21,585 nt of DNA, taken from a virus. Positions within the stretch are counted from its first letter, which is position 1. Each line of letters begins with the position of its first letter. The translations under genes and the position numbers were made by a program. The stretch spans positions 1-21,585 of the IMG/VR virus record IMGVR_UViG_3300033146_003231. One strand, 5' to 3'. Of the stretch, positions 6,776 through 13,502 are shown in pieces. A model generated the notes under the pieces. That model was not told where the DNA came from. It searched no databases and saw only the letters and a program-made list of their open reading frames with translations.

Positions 6776-6819
6776 TAACACCTGCAGATATTTACAGAGA
6801 CGTTATAAATAAAGTATAA
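6772..6819 (+). CDS. 15-codon stub before the endonuclease leader
   Basis: MITPADIYRDVINKV-stop, coupled to the preceding stop by ATGA. The stop lies within the 5' arm of the structured leader. It may be the cut-off start of the gene that resumes at 7742, as seen with the BRCT stub at 3964, but no sequence similarity proves this. Confidence 0.35.
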   Translation: MITPADIYRDVINKV

Positions 6820-6918
6820 GAGATATTAAATGTGTATGTGAGTTGCTCTTTCCGGACTCTTCTCATATACATTTAATGTAGTCCGGAATACTGCCCTCTT
6901 ATAATTAAATTTATAAGG
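6803..6918 (+). ncRNA. Pseudoknotted leader of a GIY-YIG endonuclease (copy 1)
   Basis: Outer pairing is TTATAAAT (6803-6810) with ATTTATAA (6909-6916), and TATAAGAG (6815-6822) with CTCTTATA (6896-6903). Inside, a 16-bp stem with a 2-nt bulge (6825-6842 with 6862-6877) has a loop element TTCCGGACT (6850-6858) that pairs with AGTCCGGAA (6880-6888) downstream, forming an H-type pseudoknot. A TATAAATA box (6804-6811) lies in the 5' outer arm; the AAGGA ribosome site (6915-6919) overlaps the end of the 3' outer arm. The antisense copy at 20306-20414 has the same plan with different stem sequences. Confidence 0.8.
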
Positions 6919-6924
6919 ATACGA

Positions 6925-7755
6925 ATGACTTATTTGTATATAAAAACTCACAATAAAACTGGTCTACAATATTTTGGAAAATTTACTGGAACAGAAAGAA
7001 GATTTAAAAAATATAAAGGTTCTGGATTATACTGGAAAAGGCATATAAAAAAACATGGATATGATGTAACTACCAATATATATTCTATATTCGATATTAA
7101 TAATTGTAATATCGAAGATGTAGCATTGGATTTTTCTATAGAAAATAATATAGTAGACTCAAAAGAATGGGCTAACTTGGTTTTAGAAAATGGATTAGAT
7201 GGTTCTCTAAATAATCTAGGTAAAAAATTATGTAATGATGGTATTTTACAAAAATATTTTAGGGAAGATGATATACCACATAATTTTAATATAGGCAGCA
7301 TTTACGAATATAAATGGTATAATGATGATATAAACGAATATTTTATTACTATAAAGAATAGTAAAAATCTTAAACTTGGGAGACTAAAGAAAAAAGGGGA
7401 GTATTATAATAATGGAAAAGAATTATTATTGATTATGAATAAAATAAATATTCCTAAAGGTTTTGTAAAAGGTGGAATTATAAGTAAAGTCTATAATAAT
7501 GGTATAATAGAAAGACGATTTAAAACAGATGATATAATACCAGAAAATTTTAATCGTGGTATGCTAAAATTAGGTAAATGGTATAATAATGGGGAGATGG
7601 AAAAAAGGTTTAGAATAAATGAACCGATAACAAAGGGTTTTGAATTAGGCCAGATTATTGTAACCTGCCCACATTGTTTAACTAAATGTAATAAAGGGAA
7701 TGCTAAAAGATGGCATTTTAATAACTGTAAAAAGGCAATTGATGTATATAACTGA
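6925..7755 (+). CDS. GIY-YIG homing endonuclease with YNNG-type repeats
   Basis: 276 aa. The N-terminal GIY-YIG domain (residues 1-95) shows YLYIKTHN, YFGKF, YKGSGLYWKRHIKKHG and NNIVDSKEWANLVLENGLDG, the style of T4 Seg-like enzymes. The middle has spaced repeats of the form KWYNNGEMEKRF followed by a GF.xG turn. The C-terminus has a CPHC...HFNNC zinc-finger-like end. The first 95 residues closely match the antisense gene at 20296, while the C-terminal DNA-binding parts differ, as expected for enzymes with different targets. It is preceded by a structured leader, and its last 14 nt overlap the start of the next gene. Confidence 0.85.
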   Translation: MTYLYIKTHNKTGLQYFGKFTGTERRFKKYKGSGLYWKRHIKKHGYDVTTNIYSIFDINNCNIEDVALDFSIENNIVDSKEWANLVLENGLDGSLNNLGKKLCNDGILQKYFREDDIPHNFNIGSIYEYKWYNDDINEYFITIKNSKNLKLGRLKKKGEYYNNGKELLLIMNKINIPKGFVKGGIISKVYNNGIIERRFKTDDIIPENFNRGMLKLGKWYNNGEMEKRFRINEPITKGFELGQIIVTCPHCLTKCNKGNAKRWHFNNCKKAIDVYN

Positions 7756-8206
7756 TAAATTTAGAACGATAAAAAGATTTTTTAGAAATTTAATATGGTA
7801 TTGGGAAATATTAAAGACGGATGAATGGTGGGACTATAGCTTTTTTCTAGAGTTACAAGCTCGTAAATTAGAGAATATGTCAATTAATTGGAAGCACAGC
7901 CATTATGTGGATTTTGAAGCAGAGCAAGTTACTATTGATAGAGCTTTATTTTTAACTAAAAAATTAAAAGAAGATAACTATCTTGAAAATGCTATGGGAT
8001 TCATGGACATAAAATATGGAGCACTTGAGCTTAATGAAGATGACTCAGATGCTACTTCTTTATTTCTAAGAGGCGGGAAAGAACCATCTCCAGAAGAAGA
8101 GGAAGATTGGTTAAAAGCTTTCGCAGAAGCTAATAAAAATAAAGAAGCCGATAAAAAAGAACTCTTTGAATTAATTGCTACCCACCTAGAGTTTTGGTGG
8201 GATTAA
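7742..8206 (+). CDS. Unknown phage protein, 154 aa
   Basis: The ATG at 7742 follows AAAAAGGCAATTG and lies within the end of the endonuclease gene; an ATG at 7700 would add 14 residues but has no ribosome site. A basic, aromatic N-terminus (KFRTIKRFFRNLIWYWEILK) leads to WWDYSFFLELQARKLENM and an acidic tail ending LEFWWD. The W-D-Y-S-x-x-L-x-x-K-L pattern recurs in many T4-like phage hypothetical proteins from memory. Function unknown. Confidence 0.7.
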   Translation: MYITDKFRTIKRFFRNLIWYWEILKTDEWWDYSFFLELQARKLENMSINWKHSHYVDFEAEQVTIDRALFLTKKLKEDNYLENAMGFMDIKYGALELNEDDSDATSLFLRGGKEPSPEEEEDWLKAFAEANKNKEADKKELFELIATHLEFWWD

Positions 8207-8207
8207 C

Positions 8208-8247
8208 CCCAAATTTAAGCTAGAACTAATGTTAAACATGGTATAAT
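8208..8247 (+). promoter_or_regulatory. TTTAA-phased promoter with leader hairpin
   Basis: TTTAAGCTAGAACTAATGTT leads into AAACATGG and TATAAT (8242-8247). The transcript would start with an AGAGTC-GAA-GACTCT hairpin (8263-8277), similar in place to the leader hairpins near 20650. It serves the two lipoprotein genes. Confidence 0.75.
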
Positions 8248-8295
8248 ATAGTATATAAAGAAAGAGTCGAAGACTCTAAACAAAGAAGGATTTAA

Positions 8296-8535
8296 ATGAA
8301 GAAAATATTATTAAGCTTAACAGCTTTAACAGCGGTACTATTACTTACTGGTTGTCAAGAGACAATAGCACAAAAACCAAATACTAGTAAAGTAAAAACA
8401 AAAGCTGTACAATATGGTATAAAAGTATATTGCGATAAAGAAACGAACGTAGAATATTTAATTCGTAAAGATTATGGAACTGGTGGAATAACTCCTAGAT
8501 ATAATTTAGATGGCACATTAAAAGGTTGTAAATAA
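8296..8535 (+). CDS. Lipoprotein, 79 aa
   Basis: Classical lipoprotein signal: MKK start, hydrophobic core and lipobox LLTGC with the modified cysteine at C20. The mature part is small and basic with two cysteines (C50, C78) that could pair. Exported and lipid-anchored in the host envelope. Small phage lipoproteins often block superinfection, as T5 Llp does, but no sequence match to such a protein is claimed. Coupled to the next gene by TAATG. Confidence 0.8.
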   Translation: MKKILLSLTALTAVLLLTGCQETIAQKPNTSKVKTKAVQYGIKVYCDKETNVEYLIRKDYGTGGITPRYNLDGTLKGCK

Positions 8536-8783
8536 TGAAAACATTACTAATTGGCTTAACAGCATTACTATTACTAAGCGGTTGTACAAATAAAAATGAT
8601 ATGGATAGAGCACTTGAAGCACAAGGTTTCACTAATATCCAAGAAACTGGATATAATTTTTTCAGTTGTTCTCAAGATGATTTTTATCACTCGGGATTTA
8701 AAGCAACAAATGCCCAAGGTAAAAGTGTAGAAGGAACTGTATGTTCTGGAATACTTTTCAAATCAGCAACAATTAGATTTTAA
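8535..8783 (+). CDS. Second lipoprotein, 82 aa
   Basis: Lipobox LLSGC with C17. The mature domain contains ALEAQGFTNIQETGYNFFSC, an aromatic DDFYHSGFKATNAQGKSVEG stretch and VCSG, with two cysteines likely to form a disulfide. This small domain is common among phage and prophage lipoproteins from memory, function unsettled. The first 17 residues resemble those of the upstream lipoprotein only as signal sequence; the mature parts differ. Confidence 0.8.
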   Translation: MKTLLIGLTALLLLSGCTNKNDMDRALEAQGFTNIQETGYNFFSCSQDDFYHSGFKATNAQGKSVEGTVCSGILFKSATIRF

Positions 8784-8791
8784 GGATTAAT

Positions 8792-8980
8792 ATGACTGGT
8801 GGAGAAATATTTTTAATATGTTTTGTGATTTTTATTGGAGCTATTTTAGTAGAGAATTATCAAACAGGTAAATTGACTAAAGAGATGGCTGATAAAGGTT
8901 ATGAGCAAGTTTTAGAAGATGGGTATGATAGCGAAGGTCATAAAATGAGTAAGAAAATTTGGAAAAAAGTGAAGGACTAA
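8792..8980 (+). CDS. Single-span membrane protein, 62 aa
   Basis: The N-terminal helix (FLICFVIFIGAILV) is followed by a charged tail of about 40 residues (KEMADKGYEQVLEDGYDSEG). Starts after AAGGATTAAT, 8 nt past the lipoprotein stop. Unknown function, probably part of the same envelope operon. Confidence 0.65.
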   Translation: MTGGEIFLICFVIFIGAILVENYQTGKLTKEMADKGYEQVLEDGYDSEGHKMSKKIWKKVKD

Positions 8981-8981
8981 A

Positions 8982-9236
8982 ATGGCAGGACTTAATCAAA
9001 TGATTGGAAAATACATTAATGTTGAAGTTATTAAATCTGGAGTAATTACAGATTGGAATGATGAATCTTATAATGTTGTAGAGGGCGAAATTTATGAACT
9101 TGATGATAAAGGTTGTATCGAAGACCCCGATTTAGAAGAAGGTGATATGGACACATTTACAATTTCAGGAAATAAACTTGATGGTGTAACTATGTCAGAG
9201 TATGTTTTTAATGAATATTTTTTAATTAAGGACTAA
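8982..9236 (+). CDS. Acidic protein of unknown function, 84 aa
   Basis: Begins MAGLNQMIGKYINVEVIKSG and is strongly acidic in the centre (DPDLEEGDMD). No membrane segment and no recognised family. Two bases separate it from the upstream stop (AAGGACTAAAATG), and one base separates it from the next gene. Confidence 0.6.
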   Translation: MAGLNQMIGKYINVEVIKSGVITDWNDESYNVVEGEIYELDDKGCIEDPDLEEGDMDTFTISGNKLDGVTMSEYVFNEYFLIKD

Positions 9237-9237
9237 T

Positions 9238-9435
9238 ATGGAAGATATAGAGAATATTGATTATAATTTGAGTGATATGGTTATGGAACATTATCCAAAT
9301 GATAAAGGTCTTATTAATGGGTATGAAGTTCAGGAATGGATGGATATTCTTAAAGTTGATATTTCAAATAACCCCGAACGTTACTTAGTAAATTGGTTAA
9401 AAGATTTAGAAGATTGGAAGGTTAAAAATGGATAA
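9238..9435 (+). CDS. Small acidic protein, 65 aa
   Basis: MEDIENIDYNLSDMVMEHYP to WLKDLEDWKVKNG; helical, tryptophan-containing and acidic, in the size range of many phage host-takeover proteins. AAGGACTAAT precedes the ATG, and the 3' end overlaps the next gene by 8 nt. Function unknown. Confidence 0.6.
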   Translation: MEDIENIDYNLSDMVMEHYPNDKGLINGYEVQEWMDILKVDISNNPERYLVNWLKDLEDWKVKNG

Positions 9436-9637
9436 AAAATTATTCCGAAATTACACTCACGATTTACCTGCAATGATGAGAGATATTTACATAGCTTTAT
9501 GTAAAGGTTTTGATGAAATGCAAGACGATTTCGATGGTGTTGATAAAGGTAAAATGATTGGATTCATTATGAAGGAAACTAGAGGTTCAGTTAACCCTGT
9601 AGTTCTAAATGAAATCTTAAAGGATTTTGAGAAATGA
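9428..9637 (+). CDS. Small helical protein, 69 aa
   Basis: MDKKLFRNYTHDLPAMMRDI then KGFDEMQDDFDGVDKGKMIG. Overlaps both neighbours (start inside the previous gene, ATGA with the next). Not recognised. Confidence 0.6.
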   Translation: MDKKLFRNYTHDLPAMMRDIYIALCKGFDEMQDDFDGVDKGKMIGFIMKETRGSVNPVVLNEILKDFEK

Positions 9638-9858
9638 TTTATCAAAGTGGTCGAATTACCAAAAATAAATCTTGGGAATTACAAATAGCTAATATGGCTG
9701 ATACTATATTTAATTTAAGTATCAGTTGGACTCGCAAATGTGACCATGCAGGATTTAATTTTAACTTAGAAATACATAAATTTATGTTTGATTTTAATCT
9801 TCGTGATAACCGTCACTGGGATTATGATAACGATTGTTATGAAAAATATGATTCTTAA
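9634..9858 (+). CDS. Small protein of unknown function, 74 aa
   Basis: MIYQSGRITKNKSWELQIAN and a tryptophan/aspartate-rich end (DNRHWDYDNDCYEKYDS). Coupled by ATGA to the gene before and overlapping the one after. The W-E-L-Q-I...F-N-L-S-I-S-W strand pattern suggests a small beta fold; no family assigned. Confidence 0.6.
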   Translation: MIYQSGRITKNKSWELQIANMADTIFNLSISWTRKCDHAGFNFNLEIHKFMFDFNLRDNRHWDYDNDCYEKYDS

Positions 9859-10030
9859 AAAAGAAGATTATCCAGGTATATCACAGGACATTAATTTAGA
9901 TGAAACTAAAGATATAAAATTTTATCATAAGAAGATGAAAGTAGTTGCAGGAAATAATACAAAAAATTCAGAGACTGCTGCAAAAATTGCGAAAGTAATT
10001 GAAGAGAATTACTCAGAATATTTAATATAG
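9839..10030 (+). CDS. Small protein, 63 aa
   Basis: The start at 9839 (MKNMILKKEDYPGISQDINL) is preferred over 9788, which lies deep in the previous gene and gives an artificial hydrophobic lead. The C-terminus ends EENYSEYLI, the recurring EYLI/EYFI tail of this cluster. The ribosome site is weak, so coupled translation is likely. Confidence 0.5.
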   Translation: MKNMILKKEDYPGISQDINLDETKDIKFYHKKMKVVAGNNTKNSETAAKIAKVIEENYSEYLI

Positions 10031-10040
10031 AAGGAAGAGA

Positions 10041-10286
10041 ATGATAAATGTATTACTAGTATTAGGTTACTTAATAGTTGCTTACGTTGTTGCCAAATTA
10101 GGCTTAAAAGCTCAAATAGCAATGTTAGCAAATAATCAAAAACGTTCATTTGATAAAGATGAGGCTAAAGGAAACTGGGCAGCAATAGGATTAGCATGGG
10201 GTTTTACGGTTCCATTCGGATTAATGTTTCTTGTTGTAGGAATTATGATTTATATTATTATGGAAACTGGTAAGAAAATTTTATAA
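10041..10286 (+). CDS. Two-span membrane protein, 81 aa
   Basis: Hydrophobic spans at residues 3-18 (NVLLVLGYLIVAYVVA) and 47-74 (WAAIGLAWGFTVPFGLMFLV and on), with a polar loop carrying NNQKRSFDKDE. Preceded by AAGGAAGAG. Inner-membrane location likely; role unknown. Confidence 0.65.
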   Translation: MINVLLVLGYLIVAYVVAKLGLKAQIAMLANNQKRSFDKDEAKGNWAAIGLAWGFTVPFGLMFLVVGIMIYIIMETGKKIL

Positions 10287-10295
10287 GGAATTAAA

Positions 10296-10589
10296 ATGGG
10301 TTTATATATTGAAGTTGAAGATAAAGCGGCTTGGCTGATGATTAATGGGACAAATATTGTTCCAAATAGTTTTACAGCAGAGAGTATTAAAGATGAAGAT
10401 TTTTTAGTTTGTCTAATTGATAATGGTCCATTTCTAGCGGCTGGAGTTGCGTACAATGAGCAAGAATTAGGTTATATTCTTAATGAAGTAACAGATGAAA
10501 AAGATGCAAGACCTAAATTCTTTTTTGAAGTACCTAAAAAATTGTTAAAAGATGTTTGTCCTAGTTGGAACGATTATGTTAGCGAATAA
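10296..10589 (+). CDS. Unknown protein, 97 aa
   Basis: MGLYIEVEDKAAWLMINGTN with alternating hydrophobic residues and a C-terminal FFFEVPKKLLKDVCPSWNDY. Soluble. Starts after AAGGAATTAAA. Contains the start of the next miniprotein in another frame. No family recognised. Confidence 0.65.
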   Translation: MGLYIEVEDKAAWLMINGTNIVPNSFTAESIKDEDFLVCLIDNGPFLAAGVAYNEQELGYILNEVTDEKDARPKFFFEVPKKLLKDVCPSWNDYVSE

Positions 10590-10665
10590 TAAAAATAACA
10601 GACTGGCAAAAGTTGTAGCGATAGTATCAGTATTACTAATACTCGGCTGGTTTATTTTACTGTAA
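10576..10665 (+). CDS. Single-span membrane peptide, 29 aa
   Basis: MLANNKNNRLAKVVAIVSVL continuing LILGWFILL. A basic N-terminus plus one helix suits N-in insertion in the inner membrane. It overlaps the previous gene by 14 nt and lacks its own ribosome site. Confidence 0.45.
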   Translation: MLANNKNNRLAKVVAIVSVLLILGWFILL

Positions 10666-10673
10666 GGAATAAG

Positions 10674-10883
10674 ATGCAATATATAGTATTAGAAAATGAA
10701 AACTTAGATAATTATTATGGTAATAAACTAGGATTAATTGCTCAAGTTAATAATAAAATTGAAGCAGGTTGGATTCCTCAAGGTGGAATTGCAATGAAGC
10801 AAGAAAAAAATTGGGTCTCTTCTGCAAATACTGGGCAACATGATGTTAATGTAACCTATATGCAAGCAATGATAAAGGAATAA
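10674..10883 (+). CDS. DUF1737-like small protein, 69 aa
   Basis: Short fold with the pattern MQYIVLENENLDNYYGNKLG, INxKIEAGWIPQGGIA-like centre and a closing VTYMQAMIKE. This matches the DUF1737 family of small proteins found in phages and bacteria (the G-W-x-P-Q-G-G and Y-x-Q-A-M features). Its biochemical role is unknown. AAGGAATAAG precedes the ATG. Confidence 0.65.
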   Translation: MQYIVLENENLDNYYGNKLGLIAQVNNKIEAGWIPQGGIAMKQEKNWVSSANTGQHDVNVTYMQAMIKE

Positions 10884-10884
10884 T

Positions 10885-11397
10885 ATGTTTAAAATATTTG
10901 ATAAATTAAAATCACCTAAAAGCAGATTAAAAGAAGCTTTTGTTGCGAGGGTAAAAAATGGAAAATCGTTTAATACTTTTTATACTCATGGTATTCTTGA
11001 TAGCCGTATTCAAGTATTAAGAACAGATTTTTTAGCTGCACGACATGGTGTAAAATCTGCTTGTTTTACTGTGGCTGATAAAAATTATCCCAATAATAAA
11101 ATTAGAACAGATAATACTCAAGGTAATATTGGACACGAAACTTTAATCTTTCCTAATGGTGAGTTTTATAATTATAATCATAGCAAGTATGGTGACGACC
11201 ACTGGACTAGCCCAAGTTGTATTAATTATGATATGCTAGAATATCTTGTAAAGAATTCTGATATTCCCTTAGATAAAAGATATAAGCTTTTGGAATCTTC
11301 TAAATCACAAGGTGAAGAGTATTCACTTATTTACACTAAGAATCACAAAAAAATTAAAAAACAAATGGAAATTAATTTTCCAGAATATTTAATATAA
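10885..11397 (+). CDS. Unknown protein, 170 aa
   Basis: Basic N-terminus (MFKIFDKLKSPKSRLKEAFV), a histidine- and aspartate-rich centre (GHETLIFPNGEFYNYNHSKY then DDHWTSP) and a C-terminal NFPEYLI tail. The clustered H, D, N and C residues might bind metal, but no known motif fits. Starts one base after the previous stop with AAAGGAATA ahead. Confidence 0.65.
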   Translation: MFKIFDKLKSPKSRLKEAFVARVKNGKSFNTFYTHGILDSRIQVLRTDFLAARHGVKSACFTVADKNYPNNKIRTDNTQGNIGHETLIFPNGEFYNYNHSKYGDDHWTSPSCINYDMLEYLVKNSDIPLDKRYKLLESSKSQGEEYSLIYTKNHKKIKKQMEINFPEYLI

Positions 11398-11405
11398 GGA
11401 TTAAA

Positions 11406-11645
11406 ATGAGAGATGCAATAAATCAAGAACTTAAAATTGGTGATACTGTTTTATTCAAATTCGCCACTGGTACTGAATTATTAAAAGGTGTTATAGATGA
11501 ATTTAAAACTGTTAAAGAGGGTATTAAAGTTAATATAACATCTTTTGCCCCTTCAGAAAAAAGAAAAACTCAACACTGGCAAAGACCAGAAGCAATTGTA
11601 AAAATAGATTTAATCTATGAAGCAATGCCAGAATTAAATATATAA
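11406..11645 (+). CDS. Unknown small beta protein, 79 aa
   Basis: MRDAINQELKIGDTVLFKFA resembles the start of small SH3-like barrel proteins (a K-I-G-D-x-V-x-F segment), followed by GVIDEF and KVNITSF strands. The barrel fold is a guess from strand pattern. AAGGATTAAA precedes the ATG. Confidence 0.6.
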   Translation: MRDAINQELKIGDTVLFKFATGTELLKGVIDEFKTVKEGIKVNITSFAPSEKRKTQHWQRPEAIVKIDLIYEAMPELNI

Positions 11646-11653
11646 GGAAACAA

Positions 11654-12022
11654 ATGTCAGATATGGAAACACACTTTGGTAAAGCAAAAAGGATAGGATT
11701 TAAGAATTCTAAATTAACATTCGGTAAAAAACTTGGATTACTTAAAGATTTAGGTTATGAATTTGATTACGATATTGTAGATAATTATTTTGAATCAGAA
11801 AAATTAATTTATGTCCCGAGTTCAGGAAATTTTTATGAACTGTTTGAGCATGAGAGAATTGATTCAGATGGATTTTGTAAAATGACAGAAAATACTGATG
11901 GCTCACTAACATTTGGAACTAGTTTCTATAATGGCGGAGTAGGATTTGATGAAGTCATGATTGATATGTTTGAAGAAATTGAAAAACCTAAATCAAGAAA
12001 AGAGAGGAAAAAGAGTGGATAA
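11654..12022 (+). CDS. Unknown protein, 122 aa
   Basis: MSDMETHFGKAKRIGFKNSK, aromatic centre (ESEKLIYVPSSGNFYELFEH), acidic helix (DEVMIDMFEEIEKP) and a very basic tail (KSRKERKKSG). No family recognised. Overlaps the next gene by 8 nt. Confidence 0.6.
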   Translation: MSDMETHFGKAKRIGFKNSKLTFGKKLGLLKDLGYEFDYDIVDNYFESEKLIYVPSSGNFYELFEHERIDSDGFCKMTENTDGSLTFGTSFYNGGVGFDEVMIDMFEEIEKPKSRKERKKSG

Positions 12023-12401
12023 ACAAATAGAAGTAAAATGGACTGGAAGCTACCCTAACTTATGTTCTGGTGTTTGGGAAATTACGATTGACGGTATGCC
12101 AATTAATGATAATTCTAAGATGCAGAATACTTATGACTCTATGCTGAAACGCAATATGGGTACAGAGGGTAGTTATGAATCTTGGCACTTTGAAAACTGG
12201 AGTGAAGTATTTGAAAGTTACGATGATGGATTATATTTTGATGATTGGGTAAAGTCAACGCAAGCTGTTGAATTACGTTTAATGATTGATGATAACTTAA
12301 TACAGAAACAAACTAAAATGTCAGACTCTGATATGAAGAATTTATTCTCTGAACTTCAGAATAATGACTGGAGAGCATCAAGTTGTGGAGGGTGTATCTA
12401 A
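12015..12401 (+). CDS. Conserved-looking unknown protein, 128 aa
   Basis: The GTG start at 12015 is chosen because AGAGAGGAAA lies just before it; an ATG at 11961 would add 18 basic residues that are a shadow of the upstream gene. The N-terminus (IEVKWTGSYPNLCSGVWEIT) recalls small bacterial proteins of the form VKYxGxYPNLCSG from memory. Two cysteines close the protein (SSCGGC), suggesting a disulfide or metal site. Function unknown. Confidence 0.65.
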   Translation: MDKQIEVKWTGSYPNLCSGVWEITIDGMPINDNSKMQNTYDSMLKRNMGTEGSYESWHFENWSEVFESYDDGLYFDDWVKSTQAVELRLMIDDNLIQKQTKMSDSDMKNLFSELQNNDWRASSCGGCI

Positions 12402-12409
12402 TATAAATA
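12402..12409 (+). promoter_or_regulatory. TATAAATA late-type promoter
   Basis: TATAAATAACT directly follows the upstream stop and lies 20 nt before the ATG at 12430, with AAGGAATTAAA between. Confidence 0.6.
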
Positions 12410-12429
12410 ACTAAAACTAAGGAATTAAA

Positions 12430-12741
12430 ATGTCAATTAGAAATTTATTTGAAGCTAAAGGCGACTACAAAGTATTAAACGGAACTTATACAGAAGCTGT
12501 TCAACAAATTACAAAATATGCAAATGATATGGGATATATGCTAGATTCTAGTGAAGACCCAGAAGATGCCGGTGCTCAAATGTTCGATGTAGTTGGGTCA
12601 GGTCCACGTAAACCTAAAGATGGAGTAACTAATAAATTTAGTTTTGAGCTTTATAAAGGTGAAAAGAAAAATAAGAAAATGCTTCATGCACAAATTACAG
12701 GTGTAGGAACTAAGTACGAACTCAACATTTACATAAATTAG
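12430..12741 (+). CDS. Phage protein of unknown function, 103 aa
   Basis: MSIRNLFEAKGDYKVLNGTY, a helix AVQQITKYANDMGYML, then SGPRKPKDGVTNKFSFELYK and a YELNIYIN end. The G-x-R-K-P-x-x-G-x-T-N-K-F segment followed by a Y-E-L-N-x-Y-I end recurs in T4-like phage hypotheticals as I remember them. Preceded by its own late-type promoter, so it may be a late, possibly virion or packaging-linked product. This is inference. Confidence 0.65.
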   Translation: MSIRNLFEAKGDYKVLNGTYTEAVQQITKYANDMGYMLDSSEDPEDAGAQMFDVVGSGPRKPKDGVTNKFSFELYKGEKKNKKMLHAQITGVGTKYELNIYIN

Positions 12742-12750
12742 CAAATTTAG

Positions 12751-12789
12751 AGTGAGTTTAAGCTCACTTTAATATTAACACGTTATAAT
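12751..12789 (+). promoter_or_regulatory. Combined terminator hairpin and promoter
   Basis: AGTGAG-TTTAAG-CTCACT followed by TT can end upstream transcripts, while the same TTTAAG and the next TTTAA tract (11 bp on) lead into AACACG and TATAAT (12784-12789). One stretch thus seems to serve both jobs. Confidence 0.6.
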
Positions 12790-12815
12790 ATATAAACCAA
12801 ACAGAAGGAGCCAAA

Positions 12816-13103
12816 ATGGCGAAAGATAAAACAGGACAAAAATCACTTAGACTAGAATCGAGTGTTTCAGCAATTGGAATTAGCCGTGTGCTATTAGCAG
12901 AAAATTATACTCGTGCAAAAAATGCAGTTCTTAAAGGTTCAGTAAATGCACCAAAAGAAATTCGTAAAGCCCTTTATGAATACATTTTTTCAGGTGACCC
13001 AGAGGCAGTTTCTCCACTCGAAGAAATCACTGGAGAATTCCTTAAGAAAAATCAATCACTTGATAACAAACTAGAAGCTCTCGTAGCTCGTGCAAAGATT
13101 TAA
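12816..13103 (+). CDS. Basic helical protein of unknown function, 95 aa
   Basis: MAKDKTGQKSLRLESSVSAI then ENYTRAKNAVLKGSVNAPKE and a helical end (QSLDNKLEALVARAKI). Mostly alpha-helical and basic at the N-terminus, so nucleic-acid or RNA-polymerase binding is conceivable. It stands first after a promoter with an AGAAGGAGCC ribosome site, upstream of nucleotide-metabolism genes. Codon use here is slightly less A/T-rich than its neighbours, as for a well expressed gene. Confidence 0.65.
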   Translation: MAKDKTGQKSLRLESSVSAIGISRVLLAENYTRAKNAVLKGSVNAPKEIRKALYEYIFSGDPEAVSPLEEITGEFLKKNQSLDNKLEALVARAKI

Positions 13104-13140
13104 ATAAACCACAAAACAAAACAGAACAGAAGGATAAAGA

Positions 13141-13491
13141 ATGAAAGAGAATGAAATTTGGGATTTAGTAGAAGAAGCTGCGGAGAGAAGTCACTGTAAA
13201 AAAAGAACAGTTGGCTGTGTACTAGTTGATACAAATAAAGATTTTGTATCTATGGGTTGGAATTACAATCCTATTGATGGTGATTGTGAAGACAAAAATA
13301 ACAAAACACTAGAGCACGTTCAACATGCTGAAATTACAGCTATACAACATATTCCAAAAGATTTTACTGGAGAATTAATTGCTTACGTAAATCATGGTTG
13401 TTGTAAAAACTGTTTCAGTGAACTTTCAAGAATAGTTCAATACATAATTATCAAACCCCAAAAATATGAAAATCTACACGTAGCACATTAA
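13141..13491 (+). CDS. dCMP/cytidine deaminase family protein
   Basis: 116 aa. Zinc deaminase signature: H62-A63-E64 (HAEITAIQH), and C88-K-N-C91 in HGCCKNCFSELSR. The N-terminal strand RTVGCVLVD and MGWNYNPIDGDCE match deoxycytidylate deaminases, which make dUMP from dCMP for phage dTTP supply. The usual proline before the first zinc cysteine is replaced by C87. The protein is shorter than T4 dCMP deaminase (193 aa). Lies between a small helical gene and a dNMP kinase, consistent with nucleotide metabolism. Confidence 0.82.
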   Translation: MKENEIWDLVEEAAERSHCKKRTVGCVLVDTNKDFVSMGWNYNPIDGDCEDKNNKTLEHVQHAEITAIQHIPKDFTGELIAYVNHGCCKNCFSELSRIVQYIIIKPQKYENLHVAH

Positions 13492-13502
13492 AAAGGAATA
13501 TA

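Noticed and set aside
6948-7301. 117-aa minus-strand ORF
   Set aside because: Antisense shadow of the GIY-YIG domain at 6925.
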